Shown piece by piece: positions 25,338 to 34,431 of a stretch of DNA of 64,000 nt. Under the pieces are notes generated by a model. It saw nothing but the letters and a program-made list of their open reading frames with translations. It was not told where the DNA came from and searched no databases. The position numbers and the translations under genes are program-made. Source of the stretch: Paenibacillus sp. oral taxon 786 str. D14 (GTDB lineage: Bacteria > Bacillota > Bacilli > Paenibacillales > Paenibacillaceae); the NCBI RefSeq assembly GCF_000159955.1, contig NZ_GG695971.1, positions 68,430 through 132,429 on the forward strand. Reading direction: 5' to 3'. Position 1 is the stretch's first letter. Each line of letters starts with the position of its first letter.

Positions 25338-26831
25338 TTAATGGATTCCCTTCATAAACCCCTGAATTTTCGAGGAGAAAGCGAAGAGCAGGATGCCGAG
25401 GACAATGGCCGCTCCTCCAATGACCCCAAAGTACGCCATTTCTGTGGCAGGCGAATAGAATTTAACCACTTGCGCATTGATTGATTGGGCTGCCGCACTG
25501 GACAAGAACCATAAGCTCATGGTCTGGGCGGAGAAGGCGGAAGGCGCCAATTTGGTCGTCGCCGACAGCCCTACCGGAGACAAGCACAACTCTCCCAGCA
25601 CAACGATGAAATAACTCAGCACGAGCCATAGCGGATTCACCAAGGAATTCTCGCCGCCAAAGTAAGCCGGCAAAAGGATCACCAGGAATGATAAGCCGGC
25701 GAACAACAAGCCCAAAGCGAATTTCTTTGGAATCGAAGGCTGCCGCTTGCCCAGCTTGAGCCAGAACCAGGCAAAGACAGGGGCCAGGGTAATAATAAAT
25801 AAAGGGTTTAACGATTGGAACCAAGCCGGCGAAATATGAAATCCGGCATAATCCAATTGCGTCCGCTTATCTGCATAGTTCGCCAGGATGGTAGACCCTT
25901 GTTCTTGAATCGCCCAGAACATGATTGCCGCAATAAACAGCGGAATATACGCGATCAGTCTGGAGCGCTCCACCTTGCTCGTTCGTGGACTGCGGTACAT
26001 GGCCACAAAATAGGCAGTGGGGACCAAGAGCCCCAGGATGCCGACGATCACGATAAACGAATCGAAGGTTAACCAACCGGGCGGGATGGTAATGGCGACG
26101 ATCACCGCAAGAAGCAATACGCCGAGGCCGATTTGCAGGAACACTTTCTTGCGTTCCGCCGGTGAAAGCGGGCTAGGAACGATCGTGCCGGCGAGGCCGA
26201 GATTTCTTTTTCGAGTTAAGACAAAAATAGCAAGTCCAAGGAACATCCCCACGGCGGCAATGCCGAAGCCCAGGTGGAAATTGTAATCCAGGCCGACGGT
26301 ACCTACGATCAGCGGAGCGATAAACGCCCCCAGGTTGATCCCCATATAGAAGATGCTAAAGCCTGCATCCCGGCGCTGGTCATGCTCGCTGTAAAGCTCG
26401 CCGACCACACTCGATACGTTGGGCTTCAGCAAGCCTGTCCCCAAGACGATGAGCACCATGGACACAAAAAATAAGGGGACGCTTTCCGGGATCGCCAAGG
26501 CGATGTGCCCCAACATAATGAGGATGCCGCCGTAAAATACCGCTTTCGACTCACCGAAGATCCGATCCGCGAACCAACCGCCAATAATGCCGGACATGTA
26601 CACCAGGGAGCCGTAAATGGACATAATGGCGAGAGCCACGCTCTCCTCCATGCCAAGTCCGCCTCGACTCAATTCGTAATACATGTAGTAGGTCAGAATG
26701 GCTTTCATTCCATAATAGGAGAACCGCTCCCAAAACTCCGTGAAGAACAGAGTGAACAATCCCTTGGGATGTCCAAAAAATCCTCGTTGCGGAACGCTCT
26801 CCACCACTTGTTGTTTGGTTAAATCCGTCAT
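25338..26831 (-). CDS. POT-family di-/tripeptide transporter
   Basis: The 497-residue membrane protein is a proton-dependent oligopeptide transporter (DtpT type). It carries the N-terminal ExxERFxYYG signature as EFWERFSYYGMKAIL and the PTR2 motif FSIFYMGINLGAFIAPL. About 14 membrane segments are predicted by eye. It would import di- and tripeptides using the proton gradient. A -10-like TATACT on the minus strand near 26910 is a plausible promoter element. It forms a single-gene unit. Confidence 0.94.
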   Translation of the reverse strand: MTDLTKQQVVESVPQRGFFGHPKGLFTLFFTEFWERFSYYGMKAILTYYMYYELSRGGLGMEESVALAIMSIYGSLVYMSGIIGGWFADRIFGESKAVFYGGILIMLGHIALAIPESVPLFFVSMVLIVLGTGLLKPNVSSVVGELYSEHDQRRDAGFSIFYMGINLGAFIAPLIVGTVGLDYNFHLGFGIAAVGMFLGLAIFVLTRKRNLGLAGTIVPSPLSPAERKKVFLQIGLGVLLLAVIVAITIPPGWLTFDSFIVIVGILGLLVPTAYFVAMYRSPRTSKVERSRLIAYIPLFIAAIMFWAIQEQGSTILANYADKRTQLDYAGFHISPAWFQSLNPLFIITLAPVFAWFWLKLGKRQPSIPKKFALGLLFAGLSFLVILLPAYFGGENSLVNPLWLVLSYFIVVLGELCLSPVGLSATTKLAPSAFSAQTMSLWFLSSAAAQSINAQVVKFYSPATEMAYFGVIGGAAIVLGILLFAFSSKIQGFMKGIH

Positions 26832-26972
26832 GCTGTCATATCCTCCCTAAGCGGCAATCACTATAAGAATACCCCGTATCACCCATTTTCAACTGGATAC
26901 GGAAAATATAGTATAGCATAAGGAAGCTGGGCTTAACTATACAATGGGTTTCTCACAGCCACCTAAAAAATA

Positions 26973-27009
26973 TCGCCGTCCCCAATCCCTACTCGGATTT
27001 GGACGGCGA
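26973..27009 (-). terminator. Terminator downstream of the MFS fragment
   Basis: TCGCCGTCC and GGACGGCGA form a 9-bp stem and, on the minus strand, are followed by a T run. It now terminates the WYL-regulator/MFS-fragment transcript. Confidence 0.75.
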
Positions 27010-27042
27010 CTCGTTTTCGAGCTGCCCTCGGGACAGCGTGTT

Positions 27043-27386
27043 CTATCTGTTGGGAGCGGTTGTTGAACTTGCAGCGTTCAGGCTCTGATCGAGCAGTCGC
27101 CGACTAGCTCGAAAGGTTGCTGCGACAACGGGGATGCCGACGAGGAGCGTAACGACGCTTGCGACATGCAGCGCGGATTGGGCTCCCGAGACAAAGGCGT
27201 TGATGATGGCGGCTTGTTGATCAGGGGCCGCGGTAATGGCATCCGCGACCGTGTGAGGGACTGAATCTTGCTGAAGATTTGCCGGTAGATGCCGGGTAAA
27301 GGATTCGGTTAATACGGTACCCACGATCGCGACGCCAAGGGCGCTCCCGAGTTCTATCGTCAGCGCAATTACGATTGCTTTGAGCG
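27043..27386 (-). pseudogene. DHA2-type MFS efflux pump, C-terminal fragment
   Basis: The frame from about 27386 encodes LTIELGSALGVAIVGTVL, the typical penultimate-repeat helix of EmrB/QacA-type drug pumps. It continues through one more membrane helix to the C-terminus at 27043. About 115 residues remain of a protein normally near 480. The fragment begins immediately after the stop of the WYL regulator, so a deletion joined the two. Confidence 0.75.
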
Positions 27387-27389
27387 CTT

Positions 27390-28361
27390 TTAGAAGAACA
27401 ACTGCTCCATCTCCTTACCTCTCTGACGCAATCCTTCCATGACTTCTTCCGGCACTTTTCTGAATTCCAGGTCTTCCCCCAGGAACAGCAGCCAGTTGAT
27501 CGTCTCAGTTAGCTCCTCGGGTTCGTTGGCTTGGACAACCATCTTCATCATGGCGGTGGTTTGATACGGATTGGTATAGGAAATGAATGCTTTTAAGGGA
27601 TGATATTTTTTGTATTGGGCAATGGCACGGGGGCCGAGTTCAAGGATCAGGTTGTATGCTTCCTCTTGCTTGCCAAGGAGCTCCAAAATCTTCTTCCGGC
27701 TCATTCGCTTCTTAGGGGAGTAGAGCTCGACTTGGGTGAGTTGGTCAACGGAGAACATTCTCCTCTTCTCTTCCTGTAAATCAAAGACTTCCATCCACCA
27801 CAGACTTTTCTCATGATAAAGGTGTAAGAGAAAAATAGGATACGAGTTGATTCCCTCCCCTTCTTCAAGGGTAATCCATAAATAGCTGTCGAGAAGCAGG
27901 TGTCGGATCAGCTTCTCCAGCATTGGGTGAGGGAGATCCGAAAGCTCCAGCAGGTCGGGATTATGCGGGTTGGTCCCTTCAAAGAGCAGAATTTCATCCA
28001 GGAGCAGGAGATCGTCCTGCTGGTTTTTCGAGATCAGCCCCAGCAATTTTTCAGCCAAGGACTGGCGGCTCTTGAGATACGGAAGCTGGGCGTTTCTTGT
28101 GGCCATGAAGGCGATGAACAGCGCTTTGACCTCGTTATCCGTAAACCGCACGGCGGGCAGGATCGAGTTGTGCATCACCGAATAGCCGCCGTCCCGTCCA
28201 ACCTCAGCAACGAGCGGCATTCCCAAAGCTTCGATTTCGCGGATGTCTCGGATTGCCGTCGAGCGGGAGATGTTAAATTCCTGCATAATTTCCGTGATAG
28301 TAAAGTGGGACCGGTTGTTGATATAGCGCATGATGGTGTTAATCCGTTCAACTTTTTTCAT
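27390..28361 (-). CDS. YafY-type HTH-WYL transcriptional regulator
   Basis: The 323-residue protein has an N-terminal HTH_11/DeoR-like domain (TITEIMQEFNISRSTAIRDIREIEALGMPLVAEVGRDGGY, recognisable in its parts) and a WYL-type C-terminal sensor region (SLWWMEVFDLQEEKRRMF in the centre). It is divergent from two small effector-type proteins and shares with them a 99-base promoter region. It presumably controls these genes in response to a ligand. Its 3' end abuts an MFS fragment. Confidence 0.9.
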   Translation of the reverse strand: MKKVERINTIMRYINNRSHFTITEIMQEFNISRSTAIRDIREIEALGMPLVAEVGRDGGYSVMHNSILPAVRFTDNEVKALFIAFMATRNAQLPYLKSRQSLAEKLLGLISKNQQDDLLLLDEILLFEGTNPHNPDLLELSDLPHPMLEKLIRHLLLDSYLWITLEEGEGINSYPIFLLHLYHEKSLWWMEVFDLQEEKRRMFSVDQLTQVELYSPKKRMSRKKILELLGKQEEAYNLILELGPRAIAQYKKYHPLKAFISYTNPYQTTAMMKMVVQANEPEELTETINWLLFLGEDLEFRKVPEEVMEGLRQRGKEMEQLFF

Positions 28362-28384
28362 CGGGACTCCTAAACAGGTTCATT

Positions 28385-28421
28385 TTTTGACATGATTTAA
28401 AGTTATGATAAACCCATCAAG
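28385..28421 (+). repeat. 37-bp promoter-region element, second copy
   Basis: This is the 33/37 match to 17105-17141. It sits in the divergent promoter region of the WYL regulator and the GyrI-like gene. The conserved arms and variable centre suit an operator, probably of the WYL regulator. Confidence 0.65.
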
Positions 28422-28460
28422 AACAGAAAACAAATTTTAAATGAGAGTAGGTTTTGAAAC

Positions 28461-28946
28461 ATGGCAAATTATGTTTTGGAAGAGAAGGATAGCTTTACGG
28501 TATTTGGGCTGGGTACGGAATTAAAAAGTCATTACACGGATTTCGCCGGCATCAACAAGGAAAAGTCGAGCTTCTGGCAAGCCGTCACCGAGGACGGCCG
28601 ACTCGATCAGCTTAAAGCGATCGCGGAGAACGACTACGTCTTTGCCGTAAATGAAGCGGTCAATAACAAAATGATGTATTACGTCGGCGTATTGAGCCGC
28701 GAAACGCTGCCGGACTCGGAAGACTCTCGGGTCATTCAATTCCCGAAGGGGGAGTACCTGATTGTCAAAGGGGAAGGCACAACGGCGGATGAATTCAGTA
28801 ATCAGCTGGCGGGGATCGCTTTTGGCCAAGTCCTGCCGGAATTGAATCATGTCGCTTATGTTGGTGGGCCAAACGCCTCGGTATTGATGGAGCAAGAGAA
28901 TGGTCGCGTCGTGGGAGAAATGTGGATCCCCGTCGTAAGGAAATAG
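28461..28946 (+). CDS. GyrI-like / AraC-effector-binding domain protein
   Basis: This 161-residue stand-alone effector-binding domain has the SHS2-type pattern of GyrI and Rob/BmrR sensor domains (FTVFGLGTELKSHY at the start; FPKGEYLIVKGEG in the middle; the C-terminal GRVVGEMWIPV). Such proteins bind or hydrolyse small hydrophobic cations. It follows a WYL regulator in divergent orientation and precedes a second small protein by 21 bases. It would act in the cytoplasm. Confidence 0.82.
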   Translation: MANYVLEEKDSFTVFGLGTELKSHYTDFAGINKEKSSFWQAVTEDGRLDQLKAIAENDYVFAVNEAVNNKMMYYVGVLSRETLPDSEDSRVIQFPKGEYLIVKGEGTTADEFSNQLAGIAFGQVLPELNHVAYVGGPNASVLMEQENGRVVGEMWIPVVRK

Positions 28947-28967
28947 AGAAGAAGAGGAGGGTTAAGC

Positions 28968-29435
28968 ATGTCCTATGTCGTTGATTTCAAAAATGTATCC
29001 ACCATCGGTTTAGAATCCTCTCCTGTAGCAGAGGCGTTAGCCGGGCTGCGAGCCAATGAGGCGCGTTATTTTATGAACAAATATAAGCATGTGTTTACGG
29101 TTGAACCGGCCAGCGAAAGCCAGGAAACCCTGGATTATGTGAACCGGATATTAAAAGAAGAACGGGGGATCGAGTTCTCGGCGAAGCCGTTAGAAACGTC
29201 GTTTTTTCAAGTGGAAAACATCCGGTGGGCGTTCGTCTTCTATGAGGATGGCTTAGGGGTTAACGTCATGTACACCTTGGACGATCCGAAGAAGCGGGCC
29301 GTGGGATTTAAGCTGTCTGAAGGGATGGAGGTCCCTAAGGAACTGGAGGAGAAGAAGTTTAAGTTTGCCCGACAGAAGTCGAAATTGGCTGGTACGATCC
29401 GGGGCTCGTTCTTCGTGATTAAGGGCGAGTATTAA
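28968..29435 (+). CDS. Unknown 155-residue protein in WYL/GyrI-like operon
   Basis: The protein starts MSYVVDFKNVSTIGLESSPV after the ribosome site AGAGGAGGG. It has alternating strands and helices, no signal peptide and no membrane span, and ends in a basic and beta-rich segment. It is a clear second gene of the operon with the GyrI-like protein, and a terminator follows. I do not recognise its family. Its position suggests a part in the same ligand response. Confidence 0.8.
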   Translation: MSYVVDFKNVSTIGLESSPVAEALAGLRANEARYFMNKYKHVFTVEPASESQETLDYVNRILKEERGIEFSAKPLETSFFQVENIRWAFVFYEDGLGVNVMYTLDDPKKRAVGFKLSEGMEVPKELEEKKFKFARQKSKLAGTIRGSFFVIKGEY

Positions 29436-29449
29436 AAAAAGCTGAAAGG

Positions 29450-29477
29450 AAGGCCGTTCAACGTGAGCGGCCTTTTT
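29450..29477 (+). terminator. Terminator of the GyrI-like operon
   Basis: AAGGCCG pairs with CGGCCTT, extended by TCA/TGA inside, and is followed by TTTTT. Confidence 0.8.
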
Positions 29478-29501
29478 CATCTTCCGCGACAAGGGAGCGG
29501 G

Positions 29502-29744
29502 ATCAAAAATTTGAGCTTCAATCGCCGCTTTGTCGATGACGGACCACACCTGCTTGATTTTCCCGTCTTCGTACTTGTAAATGACATTTTCATAGAACAA
29601 CACACTTCTGCCATTGACAGGTAGACCCAGAAATTGCCCCTTGGGCGTGACATCAAAGCGTAAGCGGCTCGAAATATAAGGCGGCTCACTGTTTAGATAA
29701 TCCCCCAAATCCCATTTATTGTATTCGACGAACTTCGTACGCAT
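29502..29744 (-). pseudogene. SnoaL-like ester cyclase, C-terminal fragment
   Basis: The sequence RLRFDVTPKGQFLGLPVNG followed by ENVIYKYEDGKI and VWSVIDKAAIEAQ is the C-terminal half of a SnoaL-like polyketide-cyclase fold protein. The N-terminal half is missing, and no native stop follows the usual end, so the frame runs on into the neighbouring terminator. I read it as a truncated remnant lying between two active units. Confidence 0.7.
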
Positions 29745-29758
29745 GCAAAAAGAGAACC

Positions 29759-29780
29759 AGGGCCCCCGATAGGGAGCCCT
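29759..29780 (-). terminator. Terminator of the GH16 gene
   Basis: On the minus strand AGGGCTCCC pairs with GGGGGCCCT around a four-base loop, followed by a pyrimidine run ending in TTTTT. Confidence 0.75.
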
Positions 29781-29816
29781 AGTATTGATGATTGGCTATT
29801 GAGCAGTCTCACCGGT

Positions 29817-32207
29817 TTATTCCGGCGTTCCTTGTGTAACCCCATGAATGTAGGTTTGCCACGGGGTATCCAGCGCCCCTTGCCCGGGGTTATAGGTGAA
29901 GAAATACTCCACCACATCCCCTTGGCTCAGGTTGTTAACCGCATAGGTATAGTTGCCGTTCCCCACCGGGGTCATGGCGACATTGAGTTGCACACCGTTA
30001 TTGATCTTATAATGCAGATCCGCAAAAGTCGCGCCGTTGACGTAGAACAACAGGTTATCGCCGGTTTTCTTCAGCCCCTTCACTTGATCGCCGATCACAA
30101 TCGTGGAGGGCGTGCCCGGATCTCCCGGGTTTCCGGGATTCTGACCGCCGCCGCCATTGCCGTTGTCCTTATAGACGCGCACATAATCGACTTGCATCGT
30201 TGCCGGGATATCGCCAGGTCCTGGGGCGATGCCGCCGTCGAAGTTCCCGCCGATGGCCAGGTTCATGATGAGATAGAACGGCTGATCGAAAGGTGCGTTC
30301 GGGTTGTTTGGTGCTGCCGTGGAATACCATTGATCCCGGGTCGCTTTGAAGAAGAACTTGCCGTCTACATACCATTTGATGTTGTCCTCTTCCCAAACGA
30401 CGGAGTAGACATGGAAGTCATTGGCGATGGTTTGCCCGGATGGGAAGTGGTATTCGCCGGAAAGATGCGTATTGGCCGGCCATTGTCCGCCGAAGTGAAT
30501 GGCGCCGGAGGAGATACCAGGCAGACGCCCCCGAGCTTCCATGACGTCGATTTCACCGGAAGCGGCCCAGGTGCCGTAGGCTTGATCCTGAGGCAGCATC
30601 CACAGCGCCGGCCAAATCCCGTTCCCCGTAGGCAGCTTCGCGCGGAAATCCACTCGGCCGTATTTCAACGAGAAGTGATCCTTGGTGTTAACCTTGCCGG
30701 AAGAATATTGCGCATAACGATTTGGATCCTGCGGGAAGGATTTAGGGTCATTTAACGCCCGGATATTTAGGTTTCCATCCTGAACGAAAATATTTTGCGG
30801 GCTGTTCGTGTAATGCTGCAGCTCCGCATTGCCCCAACCCCAGGTGCCCGGATCGTCATTGAGGTAATATCCTTGTTCATAATTCCACTTGCTCATATCT
30901 AGCTGGGAACCGGTAAATTCATCCTGCCAGATGAGCGTCAAACCGTCAATGTTCGGATTGCTTGGCGTGCTGAGCGGAATATCCTCTTGGTCGGATTCAT
31001 CCGGCCGCGGAGCGTTAGGATTGCCGATGAAGGTATACGTGACGTAGTTGTTGCCGACGTTACCGCCCTTTTGCCCATTTAGAGGATATCCGATACGGAT
31101 TTGCATATCCTGTTGGATCGGCTGGAACCACAGGCCATAGATGTAGTCAGCCCAATAGCCCCATTGATTGGCGCTGGATAAGTTGTTGTAACCATTCGCG
31201 GAATAGACGAATCCGCTTTGGCTGGAATCGGCGAGATCAACCCACTGACCGTTGACGTTGATCTGATAAACGAAATTCTCCAGCTCCGAGGCAATGGGAG
31301 CGCCTCCGTCGATTTTCGGCAGGGGCAACCCGATGGCACCGCTTTCATTTGCAGTGAACGTCGTTCCCTCATAAGGAGTCAGGGTATACGAATTTCTTAC
31401 CGGTTCATTAAAAATAATCGTATACACGAGGTTCACTGACGAAGTTTTCGATTCCAATTTCACGTTGATGGACTCCGTGACGTTAAACCAGTAACCCCCG
31501 CCGCCATCGGTGAATTGGCCGAAGTTCTGGTCATAGATCCAGCCGCTGGCCGGATTGTTATCGATATCGATCCAGGTGCTGCTGTTCACTGGCTTCACAT
31601 ACACCTTCAAATCGTCGGCAACCGCGGCATAAGGAATAGACGGATCGTTATTGAACACGGGATAGGTGAAGCCAGCCCCGCCCGTAAATCCTGCGGTAAT
31701 AACCGGACCTTGCGTTGGTGTCATCGCCGTGATCGTGGTTTTGTTGATATTTTGAAAGTCGAGAGTGTAATTAAGCGTAACCCCGTTTGCTCTGGAGTAC
31801 AGTTGAATCTCTGTGGTTGCGGAAAGGACGAACCAATAACCGTTAAAGCCGCTGTCACTCCAGTGCCCCCAGTTCTGGTTGTAGACAAAGCTGCTGACAC
31901 TGTCGATGTCGACCCAGTTGCCATTAACTTTCACTTTGACGCCTAAATCCTGCACCACATCGCTCCAGGTAGCCGAACCGCCATTAAAAATAGGCATAAC
32001 AAAGCCGTAGCTCGCTTGTCCGACCCCCGACTTGGTGATGACCGGCCCGTCTGCCGGTGAGAAGTAGCTCATCGAAGTAATCGTTGTCCCTGCTGCCTGA
32101 GCCTTCGGCGTCGGCACGAAACTGACGCCAACTGCCATGATGACCGCCAGGAGCAAGCTGAATACGTTTCGAGCGAGCCGCCTTTCTGCAAAGTGAGTCC
32201 GTTTCAT
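29817..32207 (-). CDS. Secreted GH16 endo-beta-1,3-glucanase (laminarinase)
   Basis: The 796-residue secreted enzyme begins with a signal peptide ending near AQAAG (residue 38). Three related repeats of about 115-130 residues follow (about 40-400), each with a W-x-D-I/L-D and YWF/LWF pattern. The GH16 domain lies at about 420-665 with the catalytic E552-x-D554-x-x-E557 in SGEIDVMEARG. After a Gly/Pro/Asn linker the last 95 residues resemble a CBM56 beta-1,3-glucan-binding module. It should cleave laminarin, curdlan or fungal cell-wall glucan outside the cell. I chose ATG 32207 because GGGAGGG lies seven bases upstream; earlier in-frame ATGs lack this and spoil the signal peptide. Confidence 0.93.
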   Translation of the reverse strand: MKRTHFAERRLARNVFSLLLAVIMAVGVSFVPTPKAQAAGTTITSMSYFSPADGPVITKSGVGQASYGFVMPIFNGGSATWSDVVQDLGVKVKVNGNWVDIDSVSSFVYNQNWGHWSDSGFNGYWFVLSATTEIQLYSRANGVTLNYTLDFQNINKTTITAMTPTQGPVITAGFTGGAGFTYPVFNNDPSIPYAAVADDLKVYVKPVNSSTWIDIDNNPASGWIYDQNFGQFTDGGGGYWFNVTESINVKLESKTSSVNLVYTIIFNEPVRNSYTLTPYEGTTFTANESGAIGLPLPKIDGGAPIASELENFVYQINVNGQWVDLADSSQSGFVYSANGYNNLSSANQWGYWADYIYGLWFQPIQQDMQIRIGYPLNGQKGGNVGNNYVTYTFIGNPNAPRPDESDQEDIPLSTPSNPNIDGLTLIWQDEFTGSQLDMSKWNYEQGYYLNDDPGTWGWGNAELQHYTNSPQNIFVQDGNLNIRALNDPKSFPQDPNRYAQYSSGKVNTKDHFSLKYGRVDFRAKLPTGNGIWPALWMLPQDQAYGTWAASGEIDVMEARGRLPGISSGAIHFGGQWPANTHLSGEYHFPSGQTIANDFHVYSVVWEEDNIKWYVDGKFFFKATRDQWYSTAAPNNPNAPFDQPFYLIMNLAIGGNFDGGIAPGPGDIPATMQVDYVRVYKDNGNGGGGQNPGNPGDPGTPSTIVIGDQVKGLKKTGDNLLFYVNGATFADLHYKINNGVQLNVAMTPVGNGNYTYAVNNLSQGDVVEYFFTYNPGQGALDTPWQTYIHGVTQGTPE

Positions 32208-32387
32208 AAATACCCTCCCTTTATTATCCTCATCCTCCCAACCTATGCACACCAAGGAAAATACTTACTTACATGGGAGAACGCTTTCATTCTAACAATC
32301 CGGTCATCTGATGAGTAGGCACCAGATTTCGGGTGAGGTGCTCTTTTTTTGGGGAAGCAACCAAGTAACGAAAATTTTAAATAATTT

Positions 32388-32840
32388 GTGGAAGGGGACC
32401 TTCCTCTGAAAGGGATTCGGGAGGGGGAAAAGAATATAATTAAAGGTTCCTCACTTTTTTCCAGCTGGAGCTCGTTCCGGCAGGAATCCTCGCCGAAGAC
32501 ATGGATCTATCGGATCGCCTCCAACCTCTGTCTGGATAAACTGAGGCAAGCGAAACGTCGGGTGCTTCCCGTCGATCTGTCCGATCCGGCGAGCTCCATC
32601 GTGGAACCTCGGGAGACGTTGCCCGATTCCACTTGGATTTGGCTGGCCCCTGATTTTGGTGAAAATCCCGAGGAGGCGCTCATCCGCAAGGATACCCTGC
32701 AACTCTGCTTCATCGCGCTTCTGCAGACTTTGCCTCCTCGTCAACGGGCCGTATTGATTTTGAAGGATGTCTTTGACTGGTCGTCCAAGCAAATCCTAAG
32801 AAACGAAACTGGCACCCGACGGGGTACCTTTTTTCTTTAG
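32388..32840 (+). pseudogene. ECF-type sigma factor remnant
   Basis: The frame holds the end of sigma region 2 (SPKTWIYRIASNLCLDKLRQAKRR) and the start of region 4 (LLQTLPPRQRAVLILKDVFDWSSKQI). The front of region 2 and the DNA-reading end of region 4 are missing. The frame ends in unrelated residues over a terminator-like GGCACC/GGTACC stretch. The family resembles ECF factors that often carry a SnoaL-like C-terminal domain. Both ends are lost, so it should be inactive. Confidence 0.8.
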
Positions 32841-32942
32841 GGCAACTTGTCTAAACATAATTTTTCCCATAGACGGATGAGTTGATGAGAGCTACACTAG
32901 GGAAGGCGACAAAGAATTCACCTAGTAGGAGCTTGTAAAAAC

Positions 32943-34334
32943 GTGACTTTAACTGAACGTATACCATCATGGAAGAAACTTAGCCTATTTGCCGTGACCT
33001 GGCCGATCTTTATCGATTCGGTGTTACGGATGATGCTTGGCACCGTCGACGTGTTTATGCTCAGCCGAATTTCCGATACGGCTACCGGGGCGGTGGGCTT
33101 AGCGAATGAGATTATCTATTTCTGCATTCTGATGTTTGGATTTGTTGGCATCGGGACGAGTGTGGCCGTCTCCCAGTATATCGGTGCTGGGCGAGAGAAA
33201 GAAGCGAGCCGCGTCTCGGCGCTTGCGATTTCGATGAACCTGATCTTCGGGATCTTCGTCAGCCTGGTCCTCGTTGGCTTTGGAGAGCCGCTCCTGCGGT
33301 TGCTCAACCTGAATGAGGAACAGATTGGCATCGCCAGCCATTATCTGAAGATCATCGGCGGCTTTATGTGGATCGAGGCGCTGTCTTACGCAGTATCGTC
33401 GGTCATCCGTTCGAGCGGCAATACCAAAAGCGTCATGTATGTAACGCTGGGCGTGAATCTTCTCCACGTCACCGGCAACTATCTGCTGATCTTCGGGAAC
33501 CTCGGCTTTCCGGAAATGGGCGTGACCGGTGCGGCGATCTCGACCGTCGTCAGCCGTTTTGTCGGCATCATTGTTCTGTTCTTCATCTTGTATCGCCGGG
33601 TTCCTGCTCCGATTCACGGGAAGGACTATGTGACTTGGAACGGGACTTATGCGAAGCAGATTCTAAGCGTTGGGCTGCCGGCGGCGGGAGAGCATCTGGC
33701 TTGGCAATCGCAGTACCTGATGATCATGGGTTTCGTGAACATGATTAGCATTACCGCCCTAAATACGCATGTTTACGTGATGAACATTTCCAACTATTTT
33801 ATGGCACTGGCCGCGTCGATTGGGGCAGGGACAGAGATTATCGTCGGTCAAATGGTTGGAGCAGGGGAGATGAAGGCCGCCTATAAGCGACTGATGAAAA
33901 GCGTACGGATCAGCTTCCTGCTCACCTTGGCCATTGTTGGTGCGGCTTCGATCTTCCGCCATGACCTCATCGGTTTGTTCACCGAAGATCCTGCGATTAT
34001 CGCAACCGGAGCTAGCATCTTCCTGCTGTCGATCGTGCTTGAACCTGGCCGGACCTTCAATATGGTCATCATCAATTCGCTGCGCGCCGCCGGGGATGCG
34101 CGGTTCCCCGTCCTGATGGGCGTATGCTCGATGTGGGGCGTCTCGGTTCCGCTGGCCTACCTGCTGGGCGTTCACCTGGAGATTGGACTCCTTGGGATAT
34201 GGATTGCATTTGCCGTGGATGAATGGCTGCGCGGACTGATCATGCTGCTTCGCTGGAGAAGCCGGGCTTGGGAGAAGAAAGCGCTCGTCAAGCCGGTTTC
34301 CGCAACGGAGGAGGCGCTCGGGGCCTCCGCTTAA
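32943..34334 (+). CDS. MATE-family multidrug efflux transporter
   Basis: This 463-residue, 12-helix membrane protein belongs to the MATE family (NorM-like). It has the N-terminal WPIFIDSVLRMMLGTVDVFMLSRISD segment, shown by parts such as LGTVDVFMLSR, and the internal duplication at about residue 230. It would export cationic compounds in exchange for Na+ or H+. Translation starts at GTG 32943 behind AGGAG; no in-frame ATG is near. It is a single-gene unit with a terminator at 34361. Confidence 0.93.
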   Translation: MTLTERIPSWKKLSLFAVTWPIFIDSVLRMMLGTVDVFMLSRISDTATGAVGLANEIIYFCILMFGFVGIGTSVAVSQYIGAGREKEASRVSALAISMNLIFGIFVSLVLVGFGEPLLRLLNLNEEQIGIASHYLKIIGGFMWIEALSYAVSSVIRSSGNTKSVMYVTLGVNLLHVTGNYLLIFGNLGFPEMGVTGAAISTVVSRFVGIIVLFFILYRRVPAPIHGKDYVTWNGTYAKQILSVGLPAAGEHLAWQSQYLMIMGFVNMISITALNTHVYVMNISNYFMALAASIGAGTEIIVGQMVGAGEMKAAYKRLMKSVRISFLLTLAIVGAASIFRHDLIGLFTEDPAIIATGASIFLLSIVLEPGRTFNMVIINSLRAAGDARFPVLMGVCSMWGVSVPLAYLLGVHLEIGLLGIWIAFAVDEWLRGLIMLLRWRSRAWEKKALVKPVSATEEALGASA

Positions 34335-34360
34335 ACCTTATATAAGCAAGAGAAACAAGA

Positions 34361-34408
34361 AAGGGGACGTCCCTCCGTCATCTACGATGACTTTTGGGAC
34401 ATCCCCTT
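34361..34408 (+). terminator. Bidirectional terminator between MATE gene and SDR remnant
   Basis: AAGGGGACGTCCC pairs with GGGACATCCCCTT (one mismatch), with A-rich and T-rich flanks suitable for both convergent genes. Confidence 0.8.
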
Positions 34409-34431
34409 CTTCCTTTTACGCTCCAGCCTCA

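Noticed and set aside
28385..28409. TTGACA/TATGAT as a sigma-A promoter
   Set aside because: The spacing is 11 bases, far too short for sigma-A; the element is more likely a regulator site.
29817..30755. Long plus-strand ORF within the GH16 gene
   Set aside because: It is an antisense shadow of the glucanase coding sequence with no ribosome site or recognisable domain.
32313..32348. Strong terminator near 32330
   Set aside because: Pairing of GGCACC with GGTGC is interrupted by mismatches; it looks like a decayed copy of the hairpin at 35935, so I did not list it as a feature.
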